Source: CAYPPS01 sp964412685 | Lineage (GTDB): Bacteria > Patescibacteriota > Microgenomatia > PFEM01 > CAYPPS01 | Assembly (NCBI GenBank): GCA_964412685.1 | Contig: CAYPPS010000005.1 | Span: forward strand, 1 to 36,169 | Reading direction: 5' to 3' | DNA: 36,169 nucleotides | In this document: one piece after another, positions 8,960-16,873 of the stretch | How the letters are laid out: every line of letters starts with the position of its first letter | How positions within the stretch are numbered: position 1 is the first letter of the stretch | The notes under the pieces: generated by a model | What the model was told of the DNA's origin: nothing | The model's input: the letters and a program-made list of their open reading frames with translations, nothing else | Databases searched by the model: none | Translations under genes and position numbers: made by a program

Positions 8960-10267
8960 ATGGCAAATGATCTCCTTGAGAAAGTAACCGCTCTCTGTAA
9001 AAGACGGGGCTTTGTTTTTCCCAATTCAGAAATCTATGGTGGCCTGCAAGGATTTTACGATTACGGCCCTTTGGGGGTAGAGATGAAGAACAACATTAAG
9101 AAATTGTGGTGGGAAAATTTTAGGAAGAATTACGATAATATTGTCGGTATTGACGGGGCGATCATTACCCATCCTAAAGTTTGGGAAGCCTCTGGGCACC
9201 TGGATGGATTTACTGATCTTTTAATTGATTGTAAAAAGTGCCAAAAACGGTTCCGGGAGGATGAGATTAAAGGAAAAAGATGTTCTGAGTGTGGTGGTCA
9301 GTTGACCAAGCCGAGGAAATTTAACCTTTTAGTTGAAGCTTCTTTGGGGGTAATTGAAGGAGAGAAACGGTTGGTTTATCTTCGAGGAGAAGCTTGCCAA
9401 AACATTTATCTCAATTACAAAAATGTTCTTGACTCGATGCATTTTAAAATCCCTTTTGGAGTTATTCAAATCGGCAAGGCTTTTAGAAATGAGATTACTC
9501 CCAAGCAATTTTTGTATCGCCAACGGGAGTTTGAGCAATGGGACCTACAGTGGTTTGTTCATCCCGAAGAGGCGGACAAATGGTATCAGTTTTGGAAAGA
9601 AGAACGGGAGAAGTGGTATCAAAGGTTGGTTAATAATAAGAAAAACATTAGATTACGTCAACACGGCAAAGATGAGTTAGCTCATTACGCCAAGATTGCT
9701 TTTGATATCGAGTTTAAAACTCCTTGGGGTTGGCAGGAATGGGAAGGGATTCATTGGCGGGGCGATTGGGATCTTTCTCGTCACAGTAAGTATTCGGGGA
9801 AAGATTTGAGGTATCGTGATTCGGGAACCGGTGAAAAATATATTCCTTACATTGTTGAAACTTCCGGAGGGGTTGATCGAACTTTTCTTTTTCTCCTCCT
9901 TGATGCTTATCAAGAAGAAGGAAAAGGCAAAGAAAAACGAACAATTTTAAAACTCCATCCTCAAGTGGCGCCGATTAAGGCCGCTGTTTTTCCTTTATTA
10001 GCCAACAAGAAAGAATTGGTTGAACTAGCAAAGAAAATTTATCAAGATTTGAGAATTGATTTTGAGGTTGCTTTTGATGATATTGGCAACATTGGGAAAA
10101 GGTATCGAAGGCAAGATGAAATTGGAACCCCAATGTGTCTGACGGTTGATTTTCAGAGCTTGGACGACAAAACGGTGACCTTGAGGAATCGGGATACAAT
10201 GAAGCAAGAAAGAATTTCCCTTGACTCGATCAAAGAAAAAATTCAGAATAGTTTAAAGGTTAAGTGA
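8960..10267 (+). CDS. glyS: Glycine--tRNA ligase (single-chain class II type)
   Basis: Charges tRNA-Gly with glycine. 435 residues from ATG 8960 (MANDLLEKVTALCKRRGFVF); the TTG at 8954 lies against the -10 box and is unlikely. The N-terminal KRRGFVFPNSEIYGGLQGFY is diagnostic of the alpha2-type enzyme. Next come a zinc-type pair (CKKCQKRF and CSECGGQL), motif 2 (AFRNEITPKQFLYRQREFEQ) and motif 3 (VETSGGVDRTFLFLL). The anticodon-binding domain starts at HPQVAPIKAAVFPL and contains YRRQDEIGTPMCLTVDF. Motif 3 has ETS where many members have EPS; I believe this is a known variant within the family. It begins a new transcription unit after recO. Its TGA overlaps the next ATG (TGATG). Confidence 0.95.
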   Translation: MANDLLEKVTALCKRRGFVFPNSEIYGGLQGFYDYGPLGVEMKNNIKKLWWENFRKNYDNIVGIDGAIITHPKVWEASGHLDGFTDLLIDCKKCQKRFREDEIKGKRCSECGGQLTKPRKFNLLVEASLGVIEGEKRLVYLRGEACQNIYLNYKNVLDSMHFKIPFGVIQIGKAFRNEITPKQFLYRQREFEQWDLQWFVHPEEADKWYQFWKEEREKWYQRLVNNKKNIRLRQHGKDELAHYAKIAFDIEFKTPWGWQEWEGIHWRGDWDLSRHSKYSGKDLRYRDSGTGEKYIPYIVETSGGVDRTFLFLLLDAYQEEGKGKEKRTILKLHPQVAPIKAAVFPLLANKKELVELAKKIYQDLRIDFEVAFDDIGNIGKRYRRQDEIGTPMCLTVDFQSLDDKTVTLRNRDTMKQERISLDSIKEKIQNSLKVK

Positions 10268-11073
10268 TGAAAAACAAAAACTTATCGATTGCTTTAGTGG
10301 TTGGCTTTGTCTTGTTGGTTGTTGTGGCTGCTTTTTTCTTCCTCCGACCGAAAGGGGAGGTGGATCAAGAAGTTGAGCCAGCTGAGAAGACGAGATTGGA
10401 GATCACTGATGTTCCTTTAGAAGAACAGCCTTTCCTGGTTTTGTACCCCATTAGTGGTGGTCAAAAAATCGGAATGGAAATTAGTAATTTCGGTCAAGTA
10501 GAAGGCGTCGAGTACGAGTTGACTTATCTCAGCGAAGGTTTTTCTCGCGGGGCAATTGGTTCGGTTAAGGTCGATTCTGAGAGAGTGATTGAAAAGGAAC
10601 TACTTCTGGGAAGTTGTTCCAGTGGGACTTGCAAATATGATAAAGATGTCGAAGGTGGCAGTTTAACCCTGAGAATCAAAGATGATGAGGGGACTAAAAA
10701 ATTGGTTTCCGGCTGGCAGCTTCACCAAAACGAAGAAGTTCTCGTTTCTGCTGATGAATTTTTTCAGATCTCTAATCCTTCTTTCGAAAAAGGAACCTTC
10801 ATTGTTGCTTCTACTTTGGGTTTGCCTGGACCGGTTGAGACGGGCGAGGTTGTCGCTGGGCCGTACGGTGTCTTCGGTGATTTGAATAATCCAAAGAATT
10901 TGGGAGTGAGTTTTGTTCCCCAGAAAGAACTGACCAATCCCGTTATTTTGGTTTGGGACGGCAAGCAATGGGAGGAACTGGATACTGGGCCGGAGGGTGG
11001 AGCAATTATTGCCCGAACTAACACTCTCGGCGTTTATCTTCTCATCGATAATCAAGCTCCGGCTGAAGAATAA
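10267..11073 (+). CDS. Membrane-anchored extracellular protein of unknown function
   Basis: 268 residues from the ATG at 10267, overlapping the glyS stop as TGATG. One N-terminal membrane span (LSIALVVGFVLLVVVAAFFF, about residues 6-25) has few charges before it, so the rest should be outside, anchored by an uncleaved signal segment. There is no lipobox Cys. A glutamate-rich linker leads to beta-rich sequence with two Cys close together (GSCSSGTCKYD) that could form a disulfide. The C-terminal third has GPYGVFGDLNNPKNLG, PVILVWDGKQWEEL and TNTLGVYLLI, a beta-sandwich-like pattern. I do not recognise the family. It shares the glyS transcript, which says little about its job, and lies just upstream of the mraZ promoter. 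Confidence 0.7.
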   Translation: MKNKNLSIALVVGFVLLVVVAAFFFLRPKGEVDQEVEPAEKTRLEITDVPLEEQPFLVLYPISGGQKIGMEISNFGQVEGVEYELTYLSEGFSRGAIGSVKVDSERVIEKELLLGSCSSGTCKYDKDVEGGSLTLRIKDDEGTKKLVSGWQLHQNEEVLVSADEFFQISNPSFEKGTFIVASTLGLPGPVETGEVVAGPYGVFGDLNNPKNLGVSFVPQKELTNPVILVWDGKQWEELDTGPEGGAIIARTNTLGVYLLIDNQAPAEE

Positions 11074-11113
11074 ATTTCCCTTTTAGTTTTATATAAAGAA
11101 GAAAAATTCCCTC

Positions 11114-11142
11114 TTGACATGGGTTTGTCTTTGGTTGAGAAT
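11114..11142 (+). promoter_or_regulatory. Promoter of the division and cell wall cluster
   Basis: A perfect TTGACA (11114-11119), a 17-bp spacer and GAGAAT (11137-11142, four of six bases of TATAAT). Transcription should start near 11149, about 19 nt before the mraZ ATG, so this unit has a short leader, unlike most genes in the window. The phased TGG array overlaps the -10 region and the leader. Confidence 0.65.
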
Positions 11143-11167
11143 GGAGAGAAGTGGTGAAAAGTGGTGT
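11132..11167 (+). promoter_or_regulatory. Phased TGG repeats, probable MraZ operator
   Basis: The word TGG starts at 11132, 11142, 11152 and 11162, a strict 10-bp spacing of one helical turn. The last two units are near-identical decamers, GAAGTGGTGA and AAAGTGGTGT (11148-11167). MraZ of E. coli binds TGGG-type repeats with 10-bp period upstream of mraZ, and Mycoplasma MraZ binds AAAGTG-type repeats, so position, period and sequence all fit autoregulation. The array covers the -10 box and start site, which fits repression. Confidence 0.65.
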
Positions 11168-11611
11168 ATGTTAGTTGGACATTATTTCGGCAGATTGGGG
11201 GCCAAAAAAAGAACGGCGCTTCCCAGTCGATTTCGCCGAGAATTAGGTAAGAAGGTTGTTGTTGCTCAGTGGTATGAGAGTTGTTTGGTAATTGTTTCTT
11301 ATGAACAGTGGGAAAAGATTGTTAGTCAGATTAAGAACAAAACCTTTCTTTCCAGCTCTTTAAGAGATACCGATCGATTTTTACTAGGGAACGCCTATCC
11401 GGTTGAACTTGATTCTCAGGGGCGATTTATTTTACCGGCTTCTCTAGTCGATTATGCCGATTTGGAGGAGGAGTTAGTTTTCGTTGGCTTGTTTGACCGT
11501 TTGGAGATTTGGGGGAAGAAAGGCTGGCAAGAGCGTCAAAAGTATTTGAAAGAACACGCCGGAGAGATTGCCGAGAAATTGAATCAAGGGAACAGTCAAA
11601 CAAGCGAATGA
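11168..11611 (+). CDS. mraZ: Transcriptional regulator MraZ
   Basis: 147 residues from ATG 11168 (MLVGHYFGRL), the usual size. Longer in-frame starts at 11114 and 11141 would lie on the promoter itself and are rejected. MraZ has two SpoVT/AbrB half-domains. The second is canonical (ELDSQGRFILPASLVDYA, with the D-x-x-G-R loop that touches DNA). The first is divergent (RLGAKKRTALPSRFRREL): the Asp is lost and the Gly-Arg becomes Lys-Arg. MraZ forms rings that bind phased repeats in front of its own operon, and such repeats lie just upstream here. It is the first gene of the cluster; its stop overlaps the rsmH start as ATGA. Confidence 0.92.
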   Translation: MLVGHYFGRLGAKKRTALPSRFRRELGKKVVVAQWYESCLVIVSYEQWEKIVSQIKNKTFLSSSLRDTDRFLLGNAYPVELDSQGRFILPASLVDYADLEEELVFVGLFDRLEIWGKKGWQERQKYLKEHAGEIAEKLNQGNSQTSE

Positions 11612-12507
11612 GATTTAAACATAGAAGCGTTCTTTTAAAAGAATCAATTGAACTTCTGGCAATTAAACCAGGAGAAAAATATATTGATGCAACGGTTGGC
11701 GGCGGCGGTCACGCCGAAGCCATTTTGAAGAAGAAAGGAATTATTTTAGGTATTGATCAAGACCCTGAGGCGATTGAGGCGGCCGGTGAACATCTTGCTT
11801 CTGCCTGCCCTGTCCCGCGATTGCGGGAATTAGATGTTCGCTACCGTCTTGCCCGGGGCAATTTCAGTCAATTGAAAGAAATTGCTTTTAAAGAGGGTTT
11901 TGACAAAGTAGGAGGAATTTTATTTGATCTGGGAGTGTCTAGTTATCAAATTGACACTGCCAATCGCGGTTTTTCTTTTGATCGATCCGGGCCTTTGGAC
12001 ATGCGCATGGATCCGGACTTAAAAGTAACCGCAGCCGATTTAATTAATGGATTAACTGAAAGAGAATTAAATGAACTTTTTAGCAAGTTGGGCGGGGAAC
12101 GGTTGGCTGGGCGCCTTGCTCAAGCTATTTGCCGCGCCCGTCGATTAGAACCAATTAAAACAACTGTCCAGTTGGCGGAGATCATTCGACGATCAAAACT
12201 AAGGAAAGGACGATTAGATCCAGCCACTAAGGTTTTTCAAGCCTTAAGGATTGCGGTTAATGATGAGCTTAATAATTTGCGCTTGGGATTACTTCAAGCC
12301 TTGGAATTGTTAACAGAAGGAGGGAGGCTGGTGGTGATCAGTTTCCACGAAGGCGAAGATCGAATTGTGAAACAGTTTTTTAAAGAACAGGCAGGAGAGG
12401 GCAAATTGACAGTTTTGACAAAAAAACCGCTTCGTTCCAGTAGAGAGGAAGTGGAGGAAAATCCTCGATCGAGAAGTGGTTGTCTAAGGGGAGCAGAGAA
12501 AAAATGA
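11608..12507 (+). CDS. rsmH: 16S rRNA m4C1402 methyltransferase RsmH
   Basis: Methylates N4 of cytidine 1402 in 16S rRNA with S-adenosylmethionine. 299 residues from ATG 11608 (MRFKHRSVLLKESIELL). Motifs: YIDATVGGGGHAEAIL for SAM binding, ILFDLGVSSYQIDTANRGFS and GPLDMRMD, then ATKVFQALRIAVNDEL. The late motif is FHEGEDRIVKQFF, where most members have FHSLEDR. A stretch after residue 60 (SACPVPRLRELDVRYRLARG) is coded by DNA with two perfect palindromes (11813-11828 and 11849-11861) and looks like extra sequence in the usual loop. Coupled by ATGA to mraZ and to the ftsL-like gene. Confidence 0.95.
   Translation: MRFKHRSVLLKESIELLAIKPGEKYIDATVGGGGHAEAILKKKGIILGIDQDPEAIEAAGEHLASACPVPRLRELDVRYRLARGNFSQLKEIAFKEGFDKVGGILFDLGVSSYQIDTANRGFSFDRSGPLDMRMDPDLKVTAADLINGLTERELNELFSKLGGERLAGRLAQAICRARRLEPIKTTVQLAEIIRRSKLRKGRLDPATKVFQALRIAVNDELNNLRLGLLQALELLTEGGRLVVISFHEGEDRIVKQFFKEQAGEGKLTVLTKKPLRSSREEVEENPRSRSGCLRGAEKK
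11813..11861 (+). repeat. Pair of palindromes within rsmH
   Basis: TCCCGC-GATT-GCGGGA (11813-11828) and TTGCCC-G-GGGCAA (11849-11861) are perfect inverted repeats 20 bp apart inside the coding frame. The first shares its CCCGC/GCGGG core, a nearby CTGCCC and a following GGAATTA-type word with the hairpin between ftsA and ftsZ. They may belong to one short palindromic repeat family. Confidence 0.45.
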
Positions 12508-12782
12508 TTAGAAAAAACATTTTAAAGATAATCGCTTTGTTAGTAATCGGTTTAGCCGGTTTTCAATTATTTGTTTCTCATCGATTAGGTACTTCCGGTC
12601 AACGCTTAAGGGAAGTTGAACAACGAGTGATTGAGCTAGGAAAAGAAAATCGATTGTTGCGGGCAAATCTCGCTCATCAAGCTTCTTTGGCTCAAATTGA
12701 GGAGAAAGCCAGAAAATTGGGCTTAGAAGAGGCCGATTTGGTTTTTGACTTAACTCTTAAGCCGGCTTTAGTCCAAAACTAA
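12504..12782 (+). CDS. ftsL: FtsL/DivIC-like septum protein
   Basis: 92 residues from ATG 12504, overlapping the rsmH stop as ATGA (the TTG at 12480 is inside rsmH). One membrane span at about 7-24 (LKIIALLVIGLAGFQLFV) is followed by a coiled coil at about 33-72 with regular Leu/Ile/Val heptads (LREVEQRVIELGKENRLLRA). A short tail (EEKARKLGLEEADLVF) matches the usual end of FtsL and DivIC. Such proteins join FtsQ/DivIB outside the membrane and activate FtsW-FtsI. FtsL and DivIC cannot be told apart by sequence; the place between rsmH and ftsI is the classic ftsL position. Confidence 0.8.
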   Translation: MIRKNILKIIALLVIGLAGFQLFVSHRLGTSGQRLREVEQRVIELGKENRLLRANLAHQASLAQIEEKARKLGLEEADLVFDLTLKPALVQN

Positions 12783-12784
12783 AG

Positions 12785-14491
12785 ATGAGCCTAGAAACAA
12801 GATGCCGTATTTTGGGAACTTTTTTTCTTCTTTTTTTTATCCTTGTTTTAAGCCGACTTTTTTATTGGCAAGTCATAGCCGCACCCCGATTGTCCGCTCA
12901 GGCTGATGATCAACATTTTGTTTCGATGGAACTGCCGGCTCAAAGGGGGGAAATTTATAGTCTTGATGGTTTTCCTCTAGCCGCTAATTCAGAAGCGTTT
13001 TTGCTTTACGCCTCTCTGCCCGAATTAAAAGAAGAACCCTATAAAATAGTTGAATCAATTGTTCCTTTTTTTGCTCAAGAAGAGGAAATGGCTTCGGTTT
13101 CGGCGATGGTTAGAGAGCGTTTGGAACGAGAAGACTTGGTTTGGGTACCTCTTAAGCATCGTTTAAATGTCCTTCAGAAAGAGAAAATAGAAGCTTTGGG
13201 GATTGAAGGACTGGGTTTTGAATCAGAAGGAGTGAGGGCTTATCCGGAAGCGTCAATGGCCGCTCAGTTACTTGGTTTTGTCGGCAGGGACATTGACGGC
13301 CAATCCAAAGGCTATTTCGGCCTGGAAGGTTATTATGATCTTGAACTTAGAGGGAAAAGTGGCTGGATCAGAAGAGAAAAAGATCCTTGGGGGAGACCGA
13401 TTTTAGTGGGTGAAGCGACCTTGAGCCCAGCTAAACCTGGCCGAGGATTGGTAACCACTATTGATCGAGCGGCTCAATATTTGGTGGAAAAGAAACTGGA
13501 GAAGGGGATTGAAAAGTATGGAGCGGTTAGTGGGACAGTGATCATAATGAAACCGCAAACGGGCGCTATCTTAGCAATGGCCTCTTGGCCCAAATTCGAT
13601 CAGAGTGAGTACTGGCTTTATGAACAGAATCTTTTCCCCAACCCGGCTACGAGCCAATCTTTTGAACCGGGCTCCATTTTTAAAGTGTTGGTGACGGCGG
13701 CGGCTTTGGATACCCAGGCAGTGGAGGCAGAAACCCAATGTGATAGTTGTGATGGCCCGAGAACGATTGCTGAATACAAAATCGAAACCTGGGATAAAAA
13801 ATATTATCCCGATTCGACCGTTGCGGACATTATTAAGCATTCCGACAATGTGGGAATGGTCTTCGTTGCCGAGAAATTGGGATTGGACAAGCTCTATGAT
13901 TATTTAGTTTCGTTTGGGTTTGATTCGATTACCGGAATAGATCTGGAAGGAGAAATGAATCCTGCTTTACGACCCAAAGAAGATTGGCGTTTTATCGATT
14001 TGGCAACGGCATCGTTCGGTCAAGGGATTGCTGTTACTCCCCTACAGATGGTTAAAGCCGTTGGTGCCTTAGCCAATCGAGGCAAGATGATTCGTCCTTT
14101 TGTAGTGAAGCAGGTTATCAGCTCGGAAAAAGAGATTGAGATCAAGCCGAAATTGGAAAAACAAGTGGTTTCTCCGGTAACGGCCAGAGTGATTACCGAA
14201 ATGATGATCGGGGCGGTGGAAGAAGGGGAAGCCAAATGGGCTAAGCCGAAAGGGTTGAGAGTGGCGGGAAAGACAGGGACTGCTCAGATTCCCCTTGCCG
14301 GCCATTACGATGAAGAGAAAACAATCACTTCTTTTATTGGTTTTGCTCCGGCTGATGAACCAGAATTCGTTATGCTTGTCATTTTAAGAGAGCCCACAAG
14401 TTCTCCTTGGGGGTCAGAAACAGCTGCTCCTTTATGGTTCGATATTTCAAAAGAGTTGATAAAACTTTGGCAGATTAGCCTTGGCCAATAA
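12785..14491 (+). CDS. ftsI: Penicillin-binding protein, septal transpeptidase FtsI (PBP2/PBP3 class)
   Basis: Cross-links septal peptidoglycan. 568 residues: short cytoplasmic tail, one span at about 9-31 (ILGTFFLLFFILVLSRLFYW), then the dimerization domain beginning AQRGEIYSLDGFPLA. The transpeptidase domain has all three active-site motifs: SIFK (Ser297, Lys300), SDN (353-355) and KTGT (496-499). Two Cys at 319 and 322 (QCDSCDG) lie between the first and second motifs and could form a disulfide or bind metal; I have not seen this as a family hallmark. There is no C-terminal PASTA domain. It is 2 nt after ftsL, with ftsW three genes downstream as its usual partner. Confidence 0.94.
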   Translation: MSLETRCRILGTFFLLFFILVLSRLFYWQVIAAPRLSAQADDQHFVSMELPAQRGEIYSLDGFPLAANSEAFLLYASLPELKEEPYKIVESIVPFFAQEEEMASVSAMVRERLEREDLVWVPLKHRLNVLQKEKIEALGIEGLGFESEGVRAYPEASMAAQLLGFVGRDIDGQSKGYFGLEGYYDLELRGKSGWIRREKDPWGRPILVGEATLSPAKPGRGLVTTIDRAAQYLVEKKLEKGIEKYGAVSGTVIIMKPQTGAILAMASWPKFDQSEYWLYEQNLFPNPATSQSFEPGSIFKVLVTAAALDTQAVEAETQCDSCDGPRTIAEYKIETWDKKYYPDSTVADIIKHSDNVGMVFVAEKLGLDKLYDYLVSFGFDSITGIDLEGEMNPALRPKEDWRFIDLATASFGQGIAVTPLQMVKAVGALANRGKMIRPFVVKQVISSEKEIEIKPKLEKQVVSPVTARVITEMMIGAVEEGEAKWAKPKGLRVAGKTGTAQIPLAGHYDEEKTITSFIGFAPADEPEFVMLVILREPTSSPWGSETAAPLWFDISKELIKLWQISLGQ

Positions 14492-14497
14492 TTGTTA

Positions 14498-14503
14498 TAT
14501 AAT
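14498..14503 (+). promoter_or_regulatory. Possible -10 box before murA
   Basis: A perfect TATAAT 12 nt before the murA ATG (14516), in the 24-nt gap after ftsI. The hexamer 17 bp upstream (TTAGCC) is only three of six to consensus, so this may be a weak internal promoter of the cluster. Confidence 0.35.
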
Positions 14504-14515
14504 GCTTGAACACAG

Positions 14516-15772
14516 ATGAGTAAATTTATTATTACCGGTAAGAAGAAACTTCAAGGTTCGGTACCTATTTTCGGTAACAAAAATGCCATTTTGCCTATGA
14601 TGGCGGCCTGTTTGTTAACCAAAGAGGATTGTGTTTTAGAAAATGTTCCTCCCATAAAAGATGTTTTTATTATGGCGGAGATTTTGAAAGAATTAGGAGC
14701 AAAAGTTGAGTTTTCCAAGAAGAACGTACTTTTAATTAATGCGGCTGGAGTCAACAAAAGTTCGTTGAAGCCAGGTTTGGTGAGAGAATTAAGAGCGTCA
14801 ATTTTAGTTTTAGCCCCCTTGCTTTCGCGTTTTGGTCAAGCTAGTTTACCTAGCCCGGGTGGTTGTATTATTGGTAGTCGGGGAGTTGAAACTCATTTTG
14901 CTGCCTTGAAAACTCTAGGAGCACAAATTGAAGTGAAGGGGAAAAAGTTCAATGCTCGAGTTAAACAAAAACGGGCTGGTTATATTTTTCTTGACGAAGC
15001 TTCGGTAACGGCGACGGAAAACGCAATGATGATGGCGGCCTTAACAGAAGGAGAAACAGTTATCGACGATGCTGCTTGTGAGCCCCACGTGGTTGATTTG
15101 GCTCTGTTTTTAAAAAAGATGGGAGTTAAAATTAGCGGCGAAGGAACCAATCGGTTAATTATTGAAGGAAAAAAGAAACTTAAGGGAGTTCGGTTTGAAA
15201 TCGGACCCGATTATATTGATGCGGGAGCTTTTGCTGTTTTGGCGGCGGTAACCCAGAGTAAGTTAAGAATTGGTCCGGTTCGGGTTCGGGATTTGCAAAT
15301 GATTCTTCTTTATTTTGAGCGGTTTGGGGTTAATTTTAAATTGGAAAAGAACAATTTGCTGGTTGGCCCCGCTAATTTAAAATCACCAGGGAAAGTTCAA
15401 ACCAGACCTTGGCCTGGCTTCCCAAGTGATTTGATGAGTCTTCTAATTGTTTTAGCCACTCAAGCCCAAGGGACGAGTCTGTGTCACGATTGGATGTTTG
15501 AATCTAGGATGTACTTTACTGACAAGTTGATTCGAATGGGGGCAAAAATTATTGCTTGTGATCCGCATCGAGTTTTGGTTTCTGGCCCAGTTTCGCTTTA
15601 TGGTGAAGTTTTAGAAAGCCCGGATATTAGGGCGGGAATGGCCTTAGTTGTAGCCGCCCTTTGTGCTCAGGGGAAAAGCGAAATTAACAATATTCGAGTT
15701 ATCGAACGGGGGCATGCTCAAGTTGAAAAAAGGCTGAAAGAAATTGGGGCCCAGATAAAGAAAATTGACTAA
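14516..15772 (+). CDS. murA: UDP-N-acetylglucosamine 1-carboxyvinyltransferase
   Basis: Catalyses the first committed step of peptidoglycan synthesis, adding enolpyruvate from PEP to UDP-GlcNAc in the cytoplasm. 418 residues, full length. The start (MSKFIITGKKKLQGSVPIFG) and NKNA with Lys22 are typical. Cys117 in SPGGCIIGSRG matches Cys115 of E. coli, the residue hit by fosfomycin, so the enzyme should be fosfomycin-sensitive in principle; many resistant species carry Asp there. Later motifs include GPDYIDAGAF, PWPGFPSDLMS, FESRMYFTDKLIRMGA and SPDIRAGMALV. Its place inside the cluster between ftsI and mraY is uncommon but known. Confidence 0.95.
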   Translation: MSKFIITGKKKLQGSVPIFGNKNAILPMMAACLLTKEDCVLENVPPIKDVFIMAEILKELGAKVEFSKKNVLLINAAGVNKSSLKPGLVRELRASILVLAPLLSRFGQASLPSPGGCIIGSRGVETHFAALKTLGAQIEVKGKKFNARVKQKRAGYIFLDEASVTATENAMMMAALTEGETVIDDAACEPHVVDLALFLKKMGVKISGEGTNRLIIEGKKKLKGVRFEIGPDYIDAGAFAVLAAVTQSKLRIGPVRVRDLQMILLYFERFGVNFKLEKNNLLVGPANLKSPGKVQTRPWPGFPSDLMSLLIVLATQAQGTSLCHDWMFESRMYFTDKLIRMGAKIIACDPHRVLVSGPVSLYGEVLESPDIRAGMALVVAALCAQGKSEINNIRVIERGHAQVEKRLKEIGAQIKKID

Positions 15773-15788
15773 TCGATCAATGTTACGC

Positions 15789-15817
15789 TTGAGATAGGGT
15801 TAATATTAAGTTATATT
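15789..15817 (+). promoter_or_regulatory. Promoter for mraY
   Basis: TTGAGA (15789-15794, five of six), a 17-bp spacer and TATATT (15812-15817, five of six), ending 7 nt before the mraY ATG at 15825. It lies in the 52-nt gap after murA. A transcript from here would start at or beside the start codon and would carry mraY, ftsW, murG, ftsQ, ftsA and ftsZ. Confidence 0.65.
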
Positions 15818-15824
15818 TTAGAAG

Positions 15825-16856
15825 ATGGTTTTATATTTAGGGTTACTGATTTTTTCCTTCGTTGTTTCCAGCATTGTCACTGTTCCTTTCATTAATTTGC
15901 TATACAAATTCAGGTTTTATCGTCGGAAGCAAATTACTAAAGACTGTCTAGGGGAGCACGCTAATCTTTTCGATGAGCTTCACAAACACAAAGCGGGAAC
16001 CCCCATTGGTGGGGGTTTACTCATTATTGGAGTGGTTTCGTTGCTTTATGCTTTGCTTTTTCCTCTCATTTCTTACTTGGGGGTTTACATCACTTCTGTT
16101 TTTCCTGTTTATGAAGAGTTGAATATTATCTTTTTCAGTTTCATTTCTTTTGGCCTACTCGGTCTTTATGACGATCTTTTGAAATTTTTTGGTTTCAAGA
16201 AAAGGGGTTTTTTTGGTTTGACGATGCGTCACAAATTTATTTTACAGTGGGTTTTGGGTCTCATTATTGCTTTACTTTTGTATTTTAATTTAGGGATTAA
16301 TTTCGTCCATGTTCCTTTTGTGGGCACAATTAATTTAGGTTTTTGGTATATTCCTTTCGCCGCTTTTGTGGTGGTTGCCTTCTCCAATGCCTTCAATATT
16401 ACTGATGGCTTGGATGGGTTAGCTTGCGGATTGTTGATGATCTGTCTTTTTGCTTTCTGGATTATTTCCAATCAGATTTTAGATACTTCGATTTCTATTT
16501 TTATTTCCTTATGGTTGGGGGCTTTAATGGCCTTTTTGTATTTTAATACTTATCCAGCTCGGATCTGGCTGGGGGACGTGGGGGCGCTTTCTTTTGGAGC
16601 CACCTTGGCGGTAATCGGGCTAATCATGGGCAAAATTATGGTCGTGGTGGTCATTGGAGGTTTCTTTATCGCCGAAGTTACTAGCAGTATGTTGCAGATT
16701 TTCTGGAAGAAACGATTTAAAAAGAATTTAATCGTTGCTGCTCCTTTGCATTTGCTTTTGCAATATCGAGGATGGGAAGAACCGAAAATCGTTATGCGGG
16801 CTTGGTTGGTGGGAATCATGCTTGCTCTTTTTGGCCTTTGGTTGGCCGTGATTTAG
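15825..16856 (+). CDS. mraY: Phospho-N-acetylmuramoyl-pentapeptide-transferase
   Basis: Transfers phospho-MurNAc-pentapeptide to undecaprenyl phosphate, making lipid I in the membrane. 343 residues with about ten hydrophobic spans. Family motifs: HKHKAGTPIGGGLLI, LGLYDDLLKFFGFKKRGF with the Asp-Asp pair, FSNAFNITDGLDGLACGLL with catalytic Asp residues, and YPARIWLGDVGALSFG. One motif is unusual: the HHH triplet of bacterial MraY reads HLL here (APLHLLLQYRGWEEP, His309-Leu310-Leu311). The rest of that loop (GW-EE and the following VMRAW) is kept. It has its own promoter 7 nt upstream. MurG, which uses its product, lies two genes downstream. Confidence 0.93.
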   Translation: MVLYLGLLIFSFVVSSIVTVPFINLLYKFRFYRRKQITKDCLGEHANLFDELHKHKAGTPIGGGLLIIGVVSLLYALLFPLISYLGVYITSVFPVYEELNIIFFSFISFGLLGLYDDLLKFFGFKKRGFFGLTMRHKFILQWVLGLIIALLLYFNLGINFVHVPFVGTINLGFWYIPFAAFVVVAFSNAFNITDGLDGLACGLLMICLFAFWIISNQILDTSISIFISLWLGALMAFLYFNTYPARIWLGDVGALSFGATLAVIGLIMGKIMVVVVIGGFFIAEVTSSMLQIFWKKRFKKNLIVAAPLHLLLQYRGWEEPKIVMRAWLVGIMLALFGLWLAVI

Positions 16857-16873
16857 AATTTCATTGTTTTTAA

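Noticed and set aside
11114..11167. Longer MraZ N-terminus
   Set aside because: It would place the TTGACA promoter and the operator inside the coding region; the family starts at MLVGHYFGRL.
1528..12507. UGA used as glycine codon
   Set aside because: UGA ends several genes at expected family lengths in ATGA overlaps, so the code is standard.
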